64,000 bases of DNA from assembly GCF_043555835.1 (NCBI RefSeq), contig NZ_JBIGHV010000001.1, forward strand, positions 62,001 to 126,000. The letters run 5' to 3'. Within the stretch, counting starts at the first letter, position 1. Every line of letters begins with the position of its first letter. A program made the position numbers and the translations under genes. The stretch is from Pelomonas parva. Its GTDB lineage: Bacteria; Pseudomonadota; Gammaproteobacteria; Burkholderiales; Burkholderiaceae_C. This document shows positions 9,892-21,376 of this stretch, piece after piece. The notes beneath the pieces were generated by a model, which had not been told where the DNA came from, did not search any database, and saw only the letters and a program-made list of their open reading frames with translations.

Positions 9892-12078
9892 TCAGATCGG
9901 TACGAAGAACACCGTCGCCAGCGGCGGCAGGTTGATCGTGATCGACAAGCGCTTGCCGTGCGCAGGCACCGCCTGCACAGGCAGGCCCGCAGCCGCGACG
10001 CCGTTGCCCATGTTGCTGCCGCCGTAATAGGCCGAATCGGTGTTGAGCGCCTCGCGCCAGGCGGTCACGCCATCCGGCACGCCCAGCGAGTAGCCTTCGC
10101 GCGGCACCGGCGTCATGTTGCAGACGACGATGACCATGCGGCCTGTGCCGTCGCGGCGCACCCAGGCGTAGATGGAGTGCTCGGCATCATGCGCACTGAT
10201 CCACTCGAAGCCACCGCCCTCGCAATCCAGCCTGTGCAGGGCGCTGTGCTCGCGATAGAGCATGTTGAGATCGCGCACCAGGCGTTGCACGCCGGCATGG
10301 CGGTCGTCTTCCAGCAGGCCCCAAGGCAGGCCCTCGGCATGGTTCCACTCGTTGCGCTGGGCGAACTCCTGGCCCATGAAGAGCAGCTTCTTGCCCGGAT
10401 GGCCCCACATGAAGCCGTAGTAGGCGCGCAGGTTGGCGAACTTCTGCCAGTCGTCGCCCGGCATCTTGCTGAGCATGGAGCCCTTGCCGTGCACGACTTC
10501 GTCGTGCGAGATGGGCAGCATGAAGTTCTCGCTGAACGCGTAGATCAGGCCGAAGGTCATCTTGTCGTGATGCCAGCGGCGGTTGATCGGGTCCTCGGCC
10601 ATGTAGCGCAAGGTGTCGTTCATCCAGCCCATGTTCCACTTGTAGTGGAAGCCCAGGCCGCCGGTGTAGGTGGGCGCCGAGACGCCGGGGAAGCTGGTGC
10701 TCTCCTCGGCCACCGTGATGGCGCCGGCAATCTCGCCGACATGCTCATTCATCTCGCGCAGCATCGAGATCGCTTCGAGGTTCTCGCGGCCGCCGCGGAT
10801 GTTCGGAATCCACTCGCCTGCCGGCCGCGAATAGTCGCGGTACAGCATGCTGGCCACGGCGTCCACGCGCAGGCCGTCCACGCCCCAGCGCTCGATCCAG
10901 TACCTTGCGCTGCCGATCAGGAACTGGCGCACCTCGGTGCGACCGAAGTTGTAGATCAGCGTGTTCCAGTCGCGGTGGAAGCCTTCCTTGGGGTCCGCAT
11001 ACTCGTAGATGCGCGTGCCATCGAACTCGGCCATGCCGTGGGCGTCCGCCGGGAAGTGCGCAGGCACCCAGTCCAGCAGCAGGCCGAGGCCCGCGTCGTG
11101 GCAGGCCTTGACGAAGCGGGCAAAGCCCTCGGGCGGGCCGAAGCGGGCGCTGGGCGCGTACAGGCCCAGCGTCTGATAGCCCCAGGAGCCATCGAAGGGA
11201 TGCTCGCTGATGGGCATCAGCTGCAGGTGCGTGAAGCCCATGTCGGCCACGTAGGCGGGCAGTTGCTCAGCAAGTTCGTCCCAGGTCGGAAACTCGGCGG
11301 ACAGGCTGCGGCGCCAGGACGCGGCATGCACCTCGTAGACGCTAATGGCCGACTCCCGCCGGTTGGCGCGCTCGCGCTGGCGGGGCAGCGGCGTGACGTC
11401 GGGCAGCGGCGCGACGATGCTTGCCGTGTCGGGCCGCAGCTGGGCGCGGCGGGCGTAGGGGTCGGCCTTCAGAGGCAGCAGCGTGCCATTGCCGCTGACG
11501 ATCTCAAACTTGTAGAGATCGCCCTCGCCCGCATGCGGCACGAAGATCTCCCACACGCCGGCCTGGTGGCGCAGCCGCATCGGGTGCCGGCGGCCGTCCC
11601 AGTTGTTGAAGCCGCCAACGACGCTGACGCGCCGGGCGTTGGGCGCCCAGACGGCGAAGCGCACGCCGCTCACGTCGCCATACTGCACAAGGTGGGCGCC
11701 CAGGCTCAGATAGGGCCTGAAGTTGCGCCCTTCGGCCAGCGCCTTCAGCTCGTCGTCGCTGAGCTGGGGGTAGAAGTTGTAGGGGTCGGCGTAGACCCCT
11801 TCGGCGCCCTCCCCGCCGCCCGCCCAGCGCACCGCCAGCCGGTAGTCGAAGCGGTGCTTGCGGCGCGGCACCTGGGCCTCGAAGAAGCCGCCGCGCCGGT
11901 GCTCCAACTCGACGATGCGCTTGCCGCTGCCGGCATCCAGCAGCGCGACCGCTTCGGCAGTCGGCAGCAGCACTCGCACCCAGAGCCGACCGCCGTCATC
12001 CGCATGCAGGCCGAGGCGGCCGAAGGGATCGGCGTGGCGGCCCGCCAGCAGGGAGTCAACGTCGGCGTCGGTGAGCAT
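9892..12078 (-). CDS. glgB: 1,4-alpha-glucan branching enzyme (GH13)
   Basis: 728-residue GlgB that forms alpha-1,6 branches in glycogen. It has the two N-terminal beta domains of long GlgB proteins (about 1-210) and then the barrel with nucleophile Asp406 (GLRVDAVASMLY), acid/base Glu458 (VAEESTSFPG) and ISHDEVVHGK. These positions almost match those of the E. coli enzyme. It lies four bases after the glgP stop, so the two are almost certainly cotranscribed. glgA and glgC are not in the window. Confidence 0.96.
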   Translation of the reverse strand: MLTDADVDSLLAGRHADPFGRLGLHADDGGRLWVRVLLPTAEAVALLDAGSGKRIVELEHRRGGFFEAQVPRRKHRFDYRLAVRWAGGGEGAEGVYADPYNFYPQLSDDELKALAEGRNFRPYLSLGAHLVQYGDVSGVRFAVWAPNARRVSVVGGFNNWDGRRHPMRLRHQAGVWEIFVPHAGEGDLYKFEIVSGNGTLLPLKADPYARRAQLRPDTASIVAPLPDVTPLPRQRERANRRESAISVYEVHAASWRRSLSAEFPTWDELAEQLPAYVADMGFTHLQLMPISEHPFDGSWGYQTLGLYAPSARFGPPEGFARFVKACHDAGLGLLLDWVPAHFPADAHGMAEFDGTRIYEYADPKEGFHRDWNTLIYNFGRTEVRQFLIGSARYWIERWGVDGLRVDAVASMLYRDYSRPAGEWIPNIRGGRENLEAISMLREMNEHVGEIAGAITVAEESTSFPGVSAPTYTGGLGFHYKWNMGWMNDTLRYMAEDPINRRWHHDKMTFGLIYAFSENFMLPISHDEVVHGKGSMLSKMPGDDWQKFANLRAYYGFMWGHPGKKLLFMGQEFAQRNEWNHAEGLPWGLLEDDRHAGVQRLVRDLNMLYREHSALHRLDCEGGGFEWISAHDAEHSIYAWVRRDGTGRMVIVVCNMTPVPREGYSLGVPDGVTAWREALNTDSAYYGGSNMGNGVAAAGLPVQAVPAHGKRLSITINLPPLATVFFVPI

Positions 12079-12082
12079 CAGT

Positions 12083-14617
<2,535 letters not shown>

Positions 14618-14701
14618 CAGTGCTGGCCCCCAATGACGGGAGCAAGAATGCTACCCGAGCGGCAGCGCTGGTCGAAGTATCGACCAGCTCCGACCAGTTG
14701 T

Positions 14702-14714
14702 GTAGTTTGACTAC
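14702..14714. promoter_or_regulatory. Operator candidate S3
   Basis: GTAGTTTGACTAC, flanked by T and A. With flanks it is a perfect match to TGTART-N3-AYTACA, the layout reported for HexR operators. It lies 85 bases upstream of the glgP start. Confidence 0.72.
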
Positions 14715-14791
14715 ATCGGGAAAACCCCGATCGCTTCGCAAATCATTGATTTGCAAGGATTTCATGAAGATTTCTGCGGGGCTTTTCTGTT

Positions 14792-14805
14792 GTAGCTGGC
14801 GCTAC
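14792..14805. promoter_or_regulatory. Operator candidate S4, 14-base spacing variant
   Basis: Sequence TGTAGCTGGCGCTACA (14791-14806) has perfect six-base arms but one base more in the centre than the other sites, so binding by the same protein is less certain. Confidence 0.5.
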
Positions 14806-14811
14806 ACAAAT

Positions 14812-14824
14812 GTATATTGTCTAC
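14812..14824. promoter_or_regulatory. Operator candidate S5, degenerate
   Basis: GTATATTGTCTAC keeps the outer TGTA...CTACA bases but has T instead of G at position 4. It starts 20 bases after S4, about two helical turns, so cooperative occupancy is conceivable. Confidence 0.4.
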
Positions 14825-14917
14825 AAAGGCTGTCGAAGAACGAAAATCTCGACGCCAAAAGACGAGACAAGCCGGCGTAGTTCAGCAACAAGACGCCCGG
14901 CGACTGAAAGGTTAGAA

Positions 14918-16045
14918 GTGGCAGACGTTCGACTGACCGGTGTTGAAAAAGCCTATGGCGACATCCGCATCCTGCACGGCATCGACCTGGAGATCCGCGA
15001 CGGTGAGTTCATGGTGTTCGTCGGGCCGTCGGGCTGCGGCAAGTCCACGCTTCTGCGCACCATTGCCGGCCTGGAGGAGATCACCGGCGGCGAGCTGACG
15101 ATCGGCGGGCGGGTCGTCAACGACGTGCCGCCCAGCGAGCGCGGCATCGCCATGGTGTTCCAGTCATATGCGCTCTACCCGCACATGAATCTGTTCGACA
15201 ACATGGCGTTCGGCTTGAAGCTGGCCAAGGTGCCGAAGGCGGAGATCGAGACGGCGGTGCGCACGGCCGCCAAGATCCTGCACATCGAACATCTGCTGGA
15301 CCGCAAGCCGAAAGACCTGTCGGGCGGCCAGCGCCAGCGGGTCGCCATCGGCCGCGCCATCGTGCGCAAGCCTGAGGTCTTCCTGTTCGACGAGCCACTG
15401 TCCAACCTCGATGCCGCCCTACGCGTGCGCATGCGCTACGAGTTCGCCAAGCTGCATGAAGACCTCAAGACCACGATGATCTACGTGACCCACGACCAGG
15501 TGGAGGCCATGACGCTGGCCGACCGCATCGTCGTGCTGAGCGCGGGCAAGATCGAGCAGGTCGGCTCGCCGCTGGAGCTGTACGAGCACCCGCGCAACCT
15601 GTTCGTGGCCGGCTTCATCGGCAGCCCGAAGATGAACTTCATCGCGGGCGAGCTGGTCGCCATCGAAGCGGGCCACGTCGACGTGAAGCTGAACGGCGGC
15701 AATGTCGTGCTGCACGCCAAGGTCGACGGCAGTTCCGCAAAGCTGGGCGACAAGGTGACCCTGGGCGTGCGGCCCGAGCACATCCGCCAGGGCGACCACG
15801 GCCAGGGCAACCTGCTGCAGAGCACCGTGGCCTTCGTCGAGTCGCTGGGCGGCATCACCTTCGCCTACTGCCCCTACCCCGGCCTCGAGGAGCCGCTGAC
15901 CTGCCAGTTCGAAGGCCGCAACGGCAGCGACCGCCTGCGCAATGGCCAGGCACTGGACCTGCATCTGCCGGCCGAGGCGCTGTATGTGTTCGACGTCAAT
16001 GGCCTAGCGCTGCGCCGCCTTGCCGCACCGGAGCTGGCGGCATGA
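14918..16045 (+). CDS. malK: Maltose/maltodextrin ABC transporter ATP-binding protein
   Basis: 375-residue sugar-transporter ATPase powering the MalFG permease. Walker A GPSGCGKST (36-44), signature LSGGQ (134-138) and Walker B FLFDEP (155-160) are intact, and a C-terminal TOBE/regulatory domain follows from about 235. The GTG at 14918 is chosen because homology begins at ADVRLTGVEKAYG and AAGG lies six bases upstream; an ATG at 14810 would add 36 unrelated residues. Its stop overlaps malE by four bases. MsmX/UgpC-type ATPases look alike, but the operon makes the Mal role likely. Confidence 0.94.
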   Translation: MADVRLTGVEKAYGDIRILHGIDLEIRDGEFMVFVGPSGCGKSTLLRTIAGLEEITGGELTIGGRVVNDVPPSERGIAMVFQSYALYPHMNLFDNMAFGLKLAKVPKAEIETAVRTAAKILHIEHLLDRKPKDLSGGQRQRVAIGRAIVRKPEVFLFDEPLSNLDAALRVRMRYEFAKLHEDLKTTMIYVTHDQVEAMTLADRIVVLSAGKIEQVGSPLELYEHPRNLFVAGFIGSPKMNFIAGELVAIEAGHVDVKLNGGNVVLHAKVDGSSAKLGDKVTLGVRPEHIRQGDHGQGNLLQSTVAFVESLGGITFAYCPYPGLEEPLTCQFEGRNGSDRLRNGQALDLHLPAEALYVFDVNGLALRRLAAPELAA

Positions 16046-17211
16046 AGTGGTTGCCATTGGTCGCCGCACTGGCGGTAGCGCCAGCGCTGGCCGAGACGCC
16101 TCGCCTCCTCGTCTGGATCAACGGCGACAAGGCCTACACCGGCCTGCAGAAGGTAGGCGATGCTTTCACGAAGGTCTCGGGCGTCAAGGTCGTCGTGGAA
16201 CACCCGGTGGACCCGACCGACAAGTTCCAGCAGGCCGCCGGTGCCGGCAAGGGACCGGACATCTTCTGCTGGCCACACGATCGCGTCGGCGAATGGGCCA
16301 AGGCCGGATTGCTGACGCCGCTGCGGCCGTCGGCGCGGCTCAAGGCCGAGTCGGAAGAGACCGCCTGGCAGGCGCTGAGCTACCGCGGCCGCATCTGGGG
16401 CTACCCCATCGCCATCGAGACGACCGGCCTGATCTACAACAAGGCGCTGGTGCCCACCCCGCCCGCCACCTGGGATGAGGTGATCGCCATCGACCGCAAG
16501 CTCAAGGCCCAGGGCAAGAGCGCGGTGCTCTGGGACTACAACAAGAGCTTCTTCAGCTGGCCCATGATTGCCGGCGCCGGCGGCGTCATCTTCGGCCGCG
16601 ATGCGCAAGGTGATTTCGACGCCAGCAAGGTCGATGTCAACAACGGCGGTGCGCTGGCCGGCGCGCAGATGATCGAACGCCTCATCAAGGACGGCCACAT
16701 GCCCAAGGGCGCGCGCTACTCGGAGATGGAGGCGGCCTTCGCGCGCGGCGACGTGGCCATGATGATCTCCGGCCCCTGGGCCTGGGACAACGCCAAGCGC
16801 GCCAGGATCGACATCGGCGTGGCGGGCATCCCGGCGGTCGTCGCCGGCAAGCCCAGCAAGAGCTTTGTCGGCGTGCTGGGCTGCATGATTTCCGCGCCCA
16901 GCAAGAACAAGGACATCGCCAAGGAGTTCATCGAGAACCACCTGATGCGACCCGAGGCCTTGAAGGTGCTGGATGCCGACGTGCCCATCGGCGTACCGGC
17001 CAACAAGGCCTTCTACGCCGAGCTGTCGGTCAACCCGCTGATCGCGGCCAGCATGACCAACGCCCGCAACGGCGCGCCCATCCCCAACATTCCGGAGGTC
17101 GGCCGCTTCTGGACCGCGATGGACGCGGCGCTGGAAGCCATCACCAACGGATTGCAATCCCCGAAGGACGCGCTCGACGGCGCCGCCGCACGGATGCTGC
17201 TGAACAAATGA
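16042..17211 (+). CDS. malE: Maltose/maltodextrin-binding periplasmic protein
   Basis: 389-residue solute-binding protein that delivers maltodextrins to MalFG. A signal peptide (MKWLPLVAALAVAPALA) precedes a type I fold with the MalE-like motifs LLVWINGDKAY, GKGPDIFCWPHDRVGEWAKAGLL, YPIAIETTGLIYNK and AFARGDVAMMISGPWAW. The size agrees with E. coli MalE (396). Joined to malK and malF by ATGA overlaps. Confidence 0.95.
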   Translation: MKWLPLVAALAVAPALAETPRLLVWINGDKAYTGLQKVGDAFTKVSGVKVVVEHPVDPTDKFQQAAGAGKGPDIFCWPHDRVGEWAKAGLLTPLRPSARLKAESEETAWQALSYRGRIWGYPIAIETTGLIYNKALVPTPPATWDEVIAIDRKLKAQGKSAVLWDYNKSFFSWPMIAGAGGVIFGRDAQGDFDASKVDVNNGGALAGAQMIERLIKDGHMPKGARYSEMEAAFARGDVAMMISGPWAWDNAKRARIDIGVAGIPAVVAGKPSKSFVGVLGCMISAPSKNKDIAKEFIENHLMRPEALKVLDADVPIGVPANKAFYAELSVNPLIAASMTNARNGAPIPNIPEVGRFWTAMDAALEAITNGLQSPKDALDGAAARMLLNK

Positions 17212-18788
17212 GCGCCACCACTTCAACCCTGGGCCAAGGCAGCTACTCGACGCTGCCGCCCACGCTGACCGAGAAGCTGTCCAAGTGGCTGCATTGGCCG
17301 CTCGCCATCGCCGGCATGGTCGCGGCGCTGTATCTCGTCTTCATGGTCTACACGACCGGCCAGGCCGCCTGGGCCGCCGGCCTGCTGGTGCTGTTCACGG
17401 CCGGCTTCTACGTCTACCTGAGCCGTGGTGGCTTTGCCTGGCGCTACCTCTTCCCCGGCGTGGCCGGCATGCTGGTGTTCATCGCCTTCCCGCTGGTCTA
17501 CACGGCGCAGATCGGCCTGACGAACTATTCGAGCACCCACCTGCTCAGCGAAAGCCGCGTGCGCGAGTACCTGCTGGAGCAGCACGACGCGGTCGAGGAC
17601 AAGGTGCTGGCCTACAGCCTGCACGCCAGCGGCGCCGAGTACCGCCTCGTGCTGAAGACCGAGGGCGAGGCCGACCCGCAATGGGTGTCGCCGCCGCTGG
17701 CGCTGCGCGCGGGCAAGGAGGTCCGCGTCGACGTTGCGGCAGCGGACGCCGCGTCCACGCCGACGGGCACCGCCCTGCCCTTGCCCGAGCTGATCAAACA
17801 CCGCGACGCGCTGGCCAAGCTCGTGCTCGTGCAGCCCGACGGGAGCGAACTGCGCTACCTCGGCCTGCGCGAATTCGGCCCCCTCAAGCCGTTGTGGACC
17901 GCCAACGCTGACGAGAGCCTCACGCGCAATGCCGACGGCGCCGTCTTCAAGCCCAACCGCGACACCGGCTTCTTCGAATCTGCCTCGGGCGAAGTCCTGC
18001 AGCCCGGCTTCAAGGCCTTCATCGGCATGGCGAACTACGCCCGCATGCTGTTCGACGCCGAGTTCCGCGGCCCCTTCCTGTCCATCTTCACGTGGACGGT
18101 GGTGTTCTCGGCGCTGACCGTGTTCTTCGCCACGGCCATCGGCATGCTGTTCGCCGTGATGCTGAACTGGGAGGGCATGAAGTACCGCACCACCTACCGC
18201 ACGCTGCTGTTCCTGCCGTATGCGGTGCCGGGCTTCATCTCCATCCTCGTCTTCAAGGGCTTGTTCAACCAGAACTTCGGCGAGATCAACGCCATCCTGG
18301 ACGCCTTGTTCGGCGTCAAGCCCGCATGGTTCGCCGACCCCTATCTCGCCAAGACGATGCTGCTCATCGTCAACGTGTGGCTGGGTTATCCCTACATCAT
18401 GATCCTGTGCTCGGGGCTACTGAAGTCCATCCCCGCCGACCTGTACGAAGCCTCGGCGCTGGCCGGCGCCAGCCCCGCCACCAACTTCTTCAAGATCACC
18501 GCGCCGCTCATCATCAAGCCGCTGGCGCCGCTGCTGGTGAGCGCCTTCGCGTTCAACTTCAACAACTTCGTGCTGATCGCGCTGCTGACCGACGGCCGGC
18601 CGGACTTCCTGTCCACCAAGCTGCCGGCGGGCCAGACCGACATCCTCGTCAGCTACACCTACCGCATCGCGTTCAAGGACTCGGGCTCGGACTTCGGCCT
18701 CGCTGCGGCGATCTCGACGCTGATCTTCTTCCTGGTGGCGGCGCTGTCGTTGATCAACCTGCGGATGTCGGCGAGGGCGCAGAAATGA
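17208..18788 (+). CDS. malF: Maltose ABC transporter permease MalF
   Basis: 526-residue inner-membrane permease. Three N-terminal membrane segments (about 30-100) are followed by a large periplasmic domain (about 105-270), the P2-loop arrangement characteristic of MalF, and then the conserved transmembrane core. The EAA loop contacting MalK is visible as EASALAGASPATNFFKITAP. The start overlaps malE by four bases. Unlike other joints in this operon, it is separated from malG by 108 bases holding a long inverted repeat. Confidence 0.95.
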   Translation: MSATTSTLGQGSYSTLPPTLTEKLSKWLHWPLAIAGMVAALYLVFMVYTTGQAAWAAGLLVLFTAGFYVYLSRGGFAWRYLFPGVAGMLVFIAFPLVYTAQIGLTNYSSTHLLSESRVREYLLEQHDAVEDKVLAYSLHASGAEYRLVLKTEGEADPQWVSPPLALRAGKEVRVDVAAADAASTPTGTALPLPELIKHRDALAKLVLVQPDGSELRYLGLREFGPLKPLWTANADESLTRNADGAVFKPNRDTGFFESASGEVLQPGFKAFIGMANYARMLFDAEFRGPFLSIFTWTVVFSALTVFFATAIGMLFAVMLNWEGMKYRTTYRTLLFLPYAVPGFISILVFKGLFNQNFGEINAILDALFGVKPAWFADPYLAKTMLLIVNVWLGYPYIMILCSGLLKSIPADLYEASALAGASPATNFFKITAPLIIKPLAPLLVSAFAFNFNNFVLIALLTDGRPDFLSTKLPAGQTDILVSYTYRIAFKDSGSDFGLAAAISTLIFFLVAALSLINLRMSARAQK

Positions 18789-18805
18789 AATGCAGGAAAT
18801 GCAAC

Positions 18806-18875
18806 CACAGAGGCACAGAGACACAGAGGAACAGCCTCTGCTCTGTGAATTTCTCTGTGTCTCTGTGCCTCTGTG
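18806..18875. repeat. Perfect 23-bp inverted repeat between malF and malG
   Basis: Arms at 18806-18828 and 18853-18875 are exact reverse complements, built from CACAGAG-like units, around a 24-base spacer. The RNA would form a long stable hairpin inside the operon. There is no U-tract after it, so it is not a standard terminator. It could lower malG relative to malF, protect the upstream mRNA, or be a dispersed intergenic repeat that inserted here. Confidence 0.85.
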
Positions 18876-18896
18876 TTTAAGTCTTTGGAGTTCTGA

Positions 18897-19787
18897 ATGG
18901 CCATCGTCCTCGGCAAACAAGCCCGCTGGCGCACCTTCGCCGCGCATGCGGTGATGTGGGTCTTCATCGCCATCACGCTGTTCCCGCTGCTGGCCGTCGT
19001 GTCCATCTCGCTGCGGCCCGGCAACTTCGCCACCGGCAGCCTGATCCCGACCGAGATCAGCCTGGAGCACTGGAAGCTCGCACTCGGTATCCCCTACCAG
19101 GCCGCCGACGGCAGCCTGGTGCAGCCGCCCTTCCCGGTGCTGACCTGGCTGTGGAACTCGATCAAGATCGCCACCATCTCGGCCTTCCTCATCGTCGCCA
19201 TCTCCACCAGCGCGGCCTATGCCTTTGCGCGCATGAAGTTCCGCTTCGACAAGCCCGTGCTCAACGGCATGCTGCTGCTGCAGATGTTCCCGCCGGTGCT
19301 GGCCCTGGTGGCGATCTTTGCCATCTTCGAGACCATCGGCACCTACGTGCCGGCCCTGGGCGTCGAGACACACGCGGGCCTGGTGCTCGCCTACCTCGGC
19401 GGCATCGCCACGCATGTGTGGACGATCAAGGGCTACTTCGAGACCATCCCCGTGGAGATCGAGGAGAACGCCAAGGTCGACGGCGCGACGCACTGGCAGG
19501 CCTTCAGCCGCGTGCTGCTGCCCATGGCCATTCCCATCCTGATGGTGGTGTTCGTGCTGGCCTTTATCGGCACCATCATCGAGTACCCGGTGGCGTCCAT
19601 CCTGCTGCGCGAAGAAGGCAACCTGACGCTCGCCGTCGGCTCCAAATACTTCCTGCACGACCAGCGCTTCCTGTGGGGCGACTTCGCGGCAGCGGCCGTG
19701 CTGTCGGGCCTGCCGATCACGCTGGTCTTCCTGCTTGCGCAGCGCTGGATCGTTTCCGGCCTGACGGCGGGTGGAGTCAAGGGATGA
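18897..19787 (+). CDS. malG: Maltose ABC transporter permease MalG
   Basis: 296-residue permease with six predicted membrane segments, the size of E. coli MalG. The EAA loop is ENAKVDGATHWQAFSRVLLP. A GGAG six bases before the ATG supports the start. It partners MalF and MalK in the inner membrane. Its stop overlaps the next GH13 gene by four bases. Confidence 0.95.
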   Translation: MAIVLGKQARWRTFAAHAVMWVFIAITLFPLLAVVSISLRPGNFATGSLIPTEISLEHWKLALGIPYQAADGSLVQPPFPVLTWLWNSIKIATISAFLIVAISTSAAYAFARMKFRFDKPVLNGMLLLQMFPPVLALVAIFAIFETIGTYVPALGVETHAGLVLAYLGGIATHVWTIKGYFETIPVEIEENAKVDGATHWQAFSRVLLPMAIPILMVVFVLAFIGTIIEYPVASILLREEGNLTLAVGSKYFLHDQRFLWGDFAAAAVLSGLPITLVFLLAQRWIVSGLTAGGVKG

Positions 19788-21343
19788 AGGCCGCCGTCGC
19801 AGCCCTGCTCGGCACCTTGGCCCTGACGGCGCAGGCCGGCCCCTACGAGGACCGCGAGCGCGACTGGCGCAACGGCGCGGTGGTCTACCAGATCATCGTG
19901 GACCGCTTCGCGCCGTCGGCCACCTTGCCCGCCAAGCAAGGCCTCTACGCGGCACCCAGGCGCCTGCGCGCCTGGAACGACACACCTGCACCCGGCCCCT
20001 ACCTGGAGGCCGAGAAGCTGTATTCGCACGAGCTGGACTTCTGGGGCGGCGACCTCGCCAGCGCCACCGCTAAGCTGGGCCACATCCAGCAGCTGGGCGC
20101 GGATGTGCTCTACATCAACCCCATCCACCAGGCCTACACCAACCACAAGTACGACGCGCTGGACTTCAAGGCCATCTCGCCCGAGTACGGCAGCCGCGAG
20201 GACTTCAAGCGCCTGGCGGCCGAGGCGCACCGGCGCGGCCTGAAGGTCGTGCTGGATGGCGTCTTCAACCACATGGGCCGCAATGCCCCGGCCTTCAAGG
20301 CCGCAATGGCGGACCCCAAGAGCCCCTGGCGCGAGTGGTTCGCCATCGGCCCGCAGTACGCCGGCGGCGCGCGGGTCTGGACGGGCTACCAGAACCTGCC
20401 TGAGCTCAACCTCGAGTCGCCCGCCGTGCGGCGCTACCTCTACGAAGCCCCCGACTCCGTCGTGCGCAGCTACCTGCGCGACGGCGCCGATGGCTGGCGG
20501 CTGGATACGGCGTTCGAGCTGGGCCCGACCTACCTCGCGGCGCTGACAAAGGCCGCCCACGCGCAGAAGCCCGGTTCGCTGGTCGTCGGCGAGATCGCCA
20601 ACTACCCCGGCGACTGGCTGAAGTCCATGGATGCGGTGATGAACTTCGCGCTGCGCCACGTCATCAACGACACCGCCGGCGGCCAGCTGGACGGGCCGAC
20701 GGCCGGCCGCATGATCGACCGCATGGTGCGCGATGCCGGCATCGAACCGATGCTGAAGTCCTGGGTCGTCATCGACAACCACGACATCCCCCGCATCACC
20801 AGCCAGTTCCCCGACGTGGCCCAGCGCCGCTTCGCGCAGGCCTTGCAGTTCACGCTGCCCGGCGCGCCCAACGTCTACTACGGCGTCGAGGTGGGCATGG
20901 AAGGCGGCGCCGACCCGGCCAACCGCGGGCCCATGCGCTGGGATCTGGTCAGCGACACCAACCCCGAGACCGTCTGGGTGCGCAAGCTCATCGAGATGCG
21001 CAAGGCCCACCGCGCGCTGCGGGTGGGCGACTTCCGCCTCGTCGAGTCCGCCAAGCTGCTCGCCTTCGAGCGGCACACCGACCGGGCGCTGGACACCGTC
21101 ATCGTCGTCGCCAACCCCTCCGACAAGCCCGTGCGCGACCGCCTCATGGTGGCGAACTGGGCCTTGATGGACGACACGCCGCTGGTCGACGTGCTGGGCC
21201 TCGTGCCTGCTGCGCCAGGCGCATCGCCGCCGACCATCGGCTCGGGCTTCGTCACGGTCGACGTGCCGGCCCACGGCGTGCTCGTGCTGCGGCCCGTGCC
21301 GCGCGAACTGGGCGGCTACAACCGCTACAAGCGCGTCCGCTGA
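19784..21343 (+). CDS. Exported GH13 alpha-amylase family enzyme in the mal operon
   Basis: 519 residues with a Sec signal peptide (MKAAVAALLGTLALTAQA). The GH13 core starts almost directly after it (NGAVVYQIIVDRF). Catalytic positions: DGVFNH (158-163), Asp241 (GWRLD), Glu270 (VVGEIANY) and Asp334 (DNHD). The ATG at 19784 overlaps the malG stop; a longer in-frame reading from 18956 merely crosses malG in another frame. It likely trims periplasmic maltodextrins to the size the transporter takes. Specificity within GH13 is not readable; the pattern resembles cyclomaltodextrinase/neopullulanase-like enzymes more than classical alpha-amylases. Confidence 0.87.
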   Translation: MKAAVAALLGTLALTAQAGPYEDRERDWRNGAVVYQIIVDRFAPSATLPAKQGLYAAPRRLRAWNDTPAPGPYLEAEKLYSHELDFWGGDLASATAKLGHIQQLGADVLYINPIHQAYTNHKYDALDFKAISPEYGSREDFKRLAAEAHRRGLKVVLDGVFNHMGRNAPAFKAAMADPKSPWREWFAIGPQYAGGARVWTGYQNLPELNLESPAVRRYLYEAPDSVVRSYLRDGADGWRLDTAFELGPTYLAALTKAAHAQKPGSLVVGEIANYPGDWLKSMDAVMNFALRHVINDTAGGQLDGPTAGRMIDRMVRDAGIEPMLKSWVVIDNHDIPRITSQFPDVAQRRFAQALQFTLPGAPNVYYGVEVGMEGGADPANRGPMRWDLVSDTNPETVWVRKLIEMRKAHRALRVGDFRLVESAKLLAFERHTDRALDTVIVVANPSDKPVRDRLMVANWALMDDTPLVDVLGLVPAAPGASPPTIGSGFVTVDVPAHGVLVLRPVPRELGGYNRYKRVR

Positions 21344-21376
21344 CGGCGCGCCCCTCCCACCTGCCGCTGCTGCGGC

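Larger units (their letters stand above)
14618..14917. other. Divergent glgP/malK control region
   Basis: This 300-base region separates the glycogen operon from the Mal transporter operon. It is visibly richer in A+T than its surroundings. It contains dyads S3 (14702-14714), S4 (14792-14805) and S5 (14812-14824). No gene is supported here; an upstream extension of malK to 14810 would read through S5 and lacks homology. Confidence 0.7.

Noticed and set aside
14810..14917. Upstream ATG for malK
   Set aside because: It adds 36 residues unlike any MalK, crosses dyad S5 and has no ribosome-binding site, whereas GTG 14918 does.
18806..18875. Inverted repeat read as a CRISPR unit or a terminator
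   Set aside because: Only two arms in inverse orientation exist, so it is not a CRISPR array, and no U-tract follows, so it is not a standard terminator.
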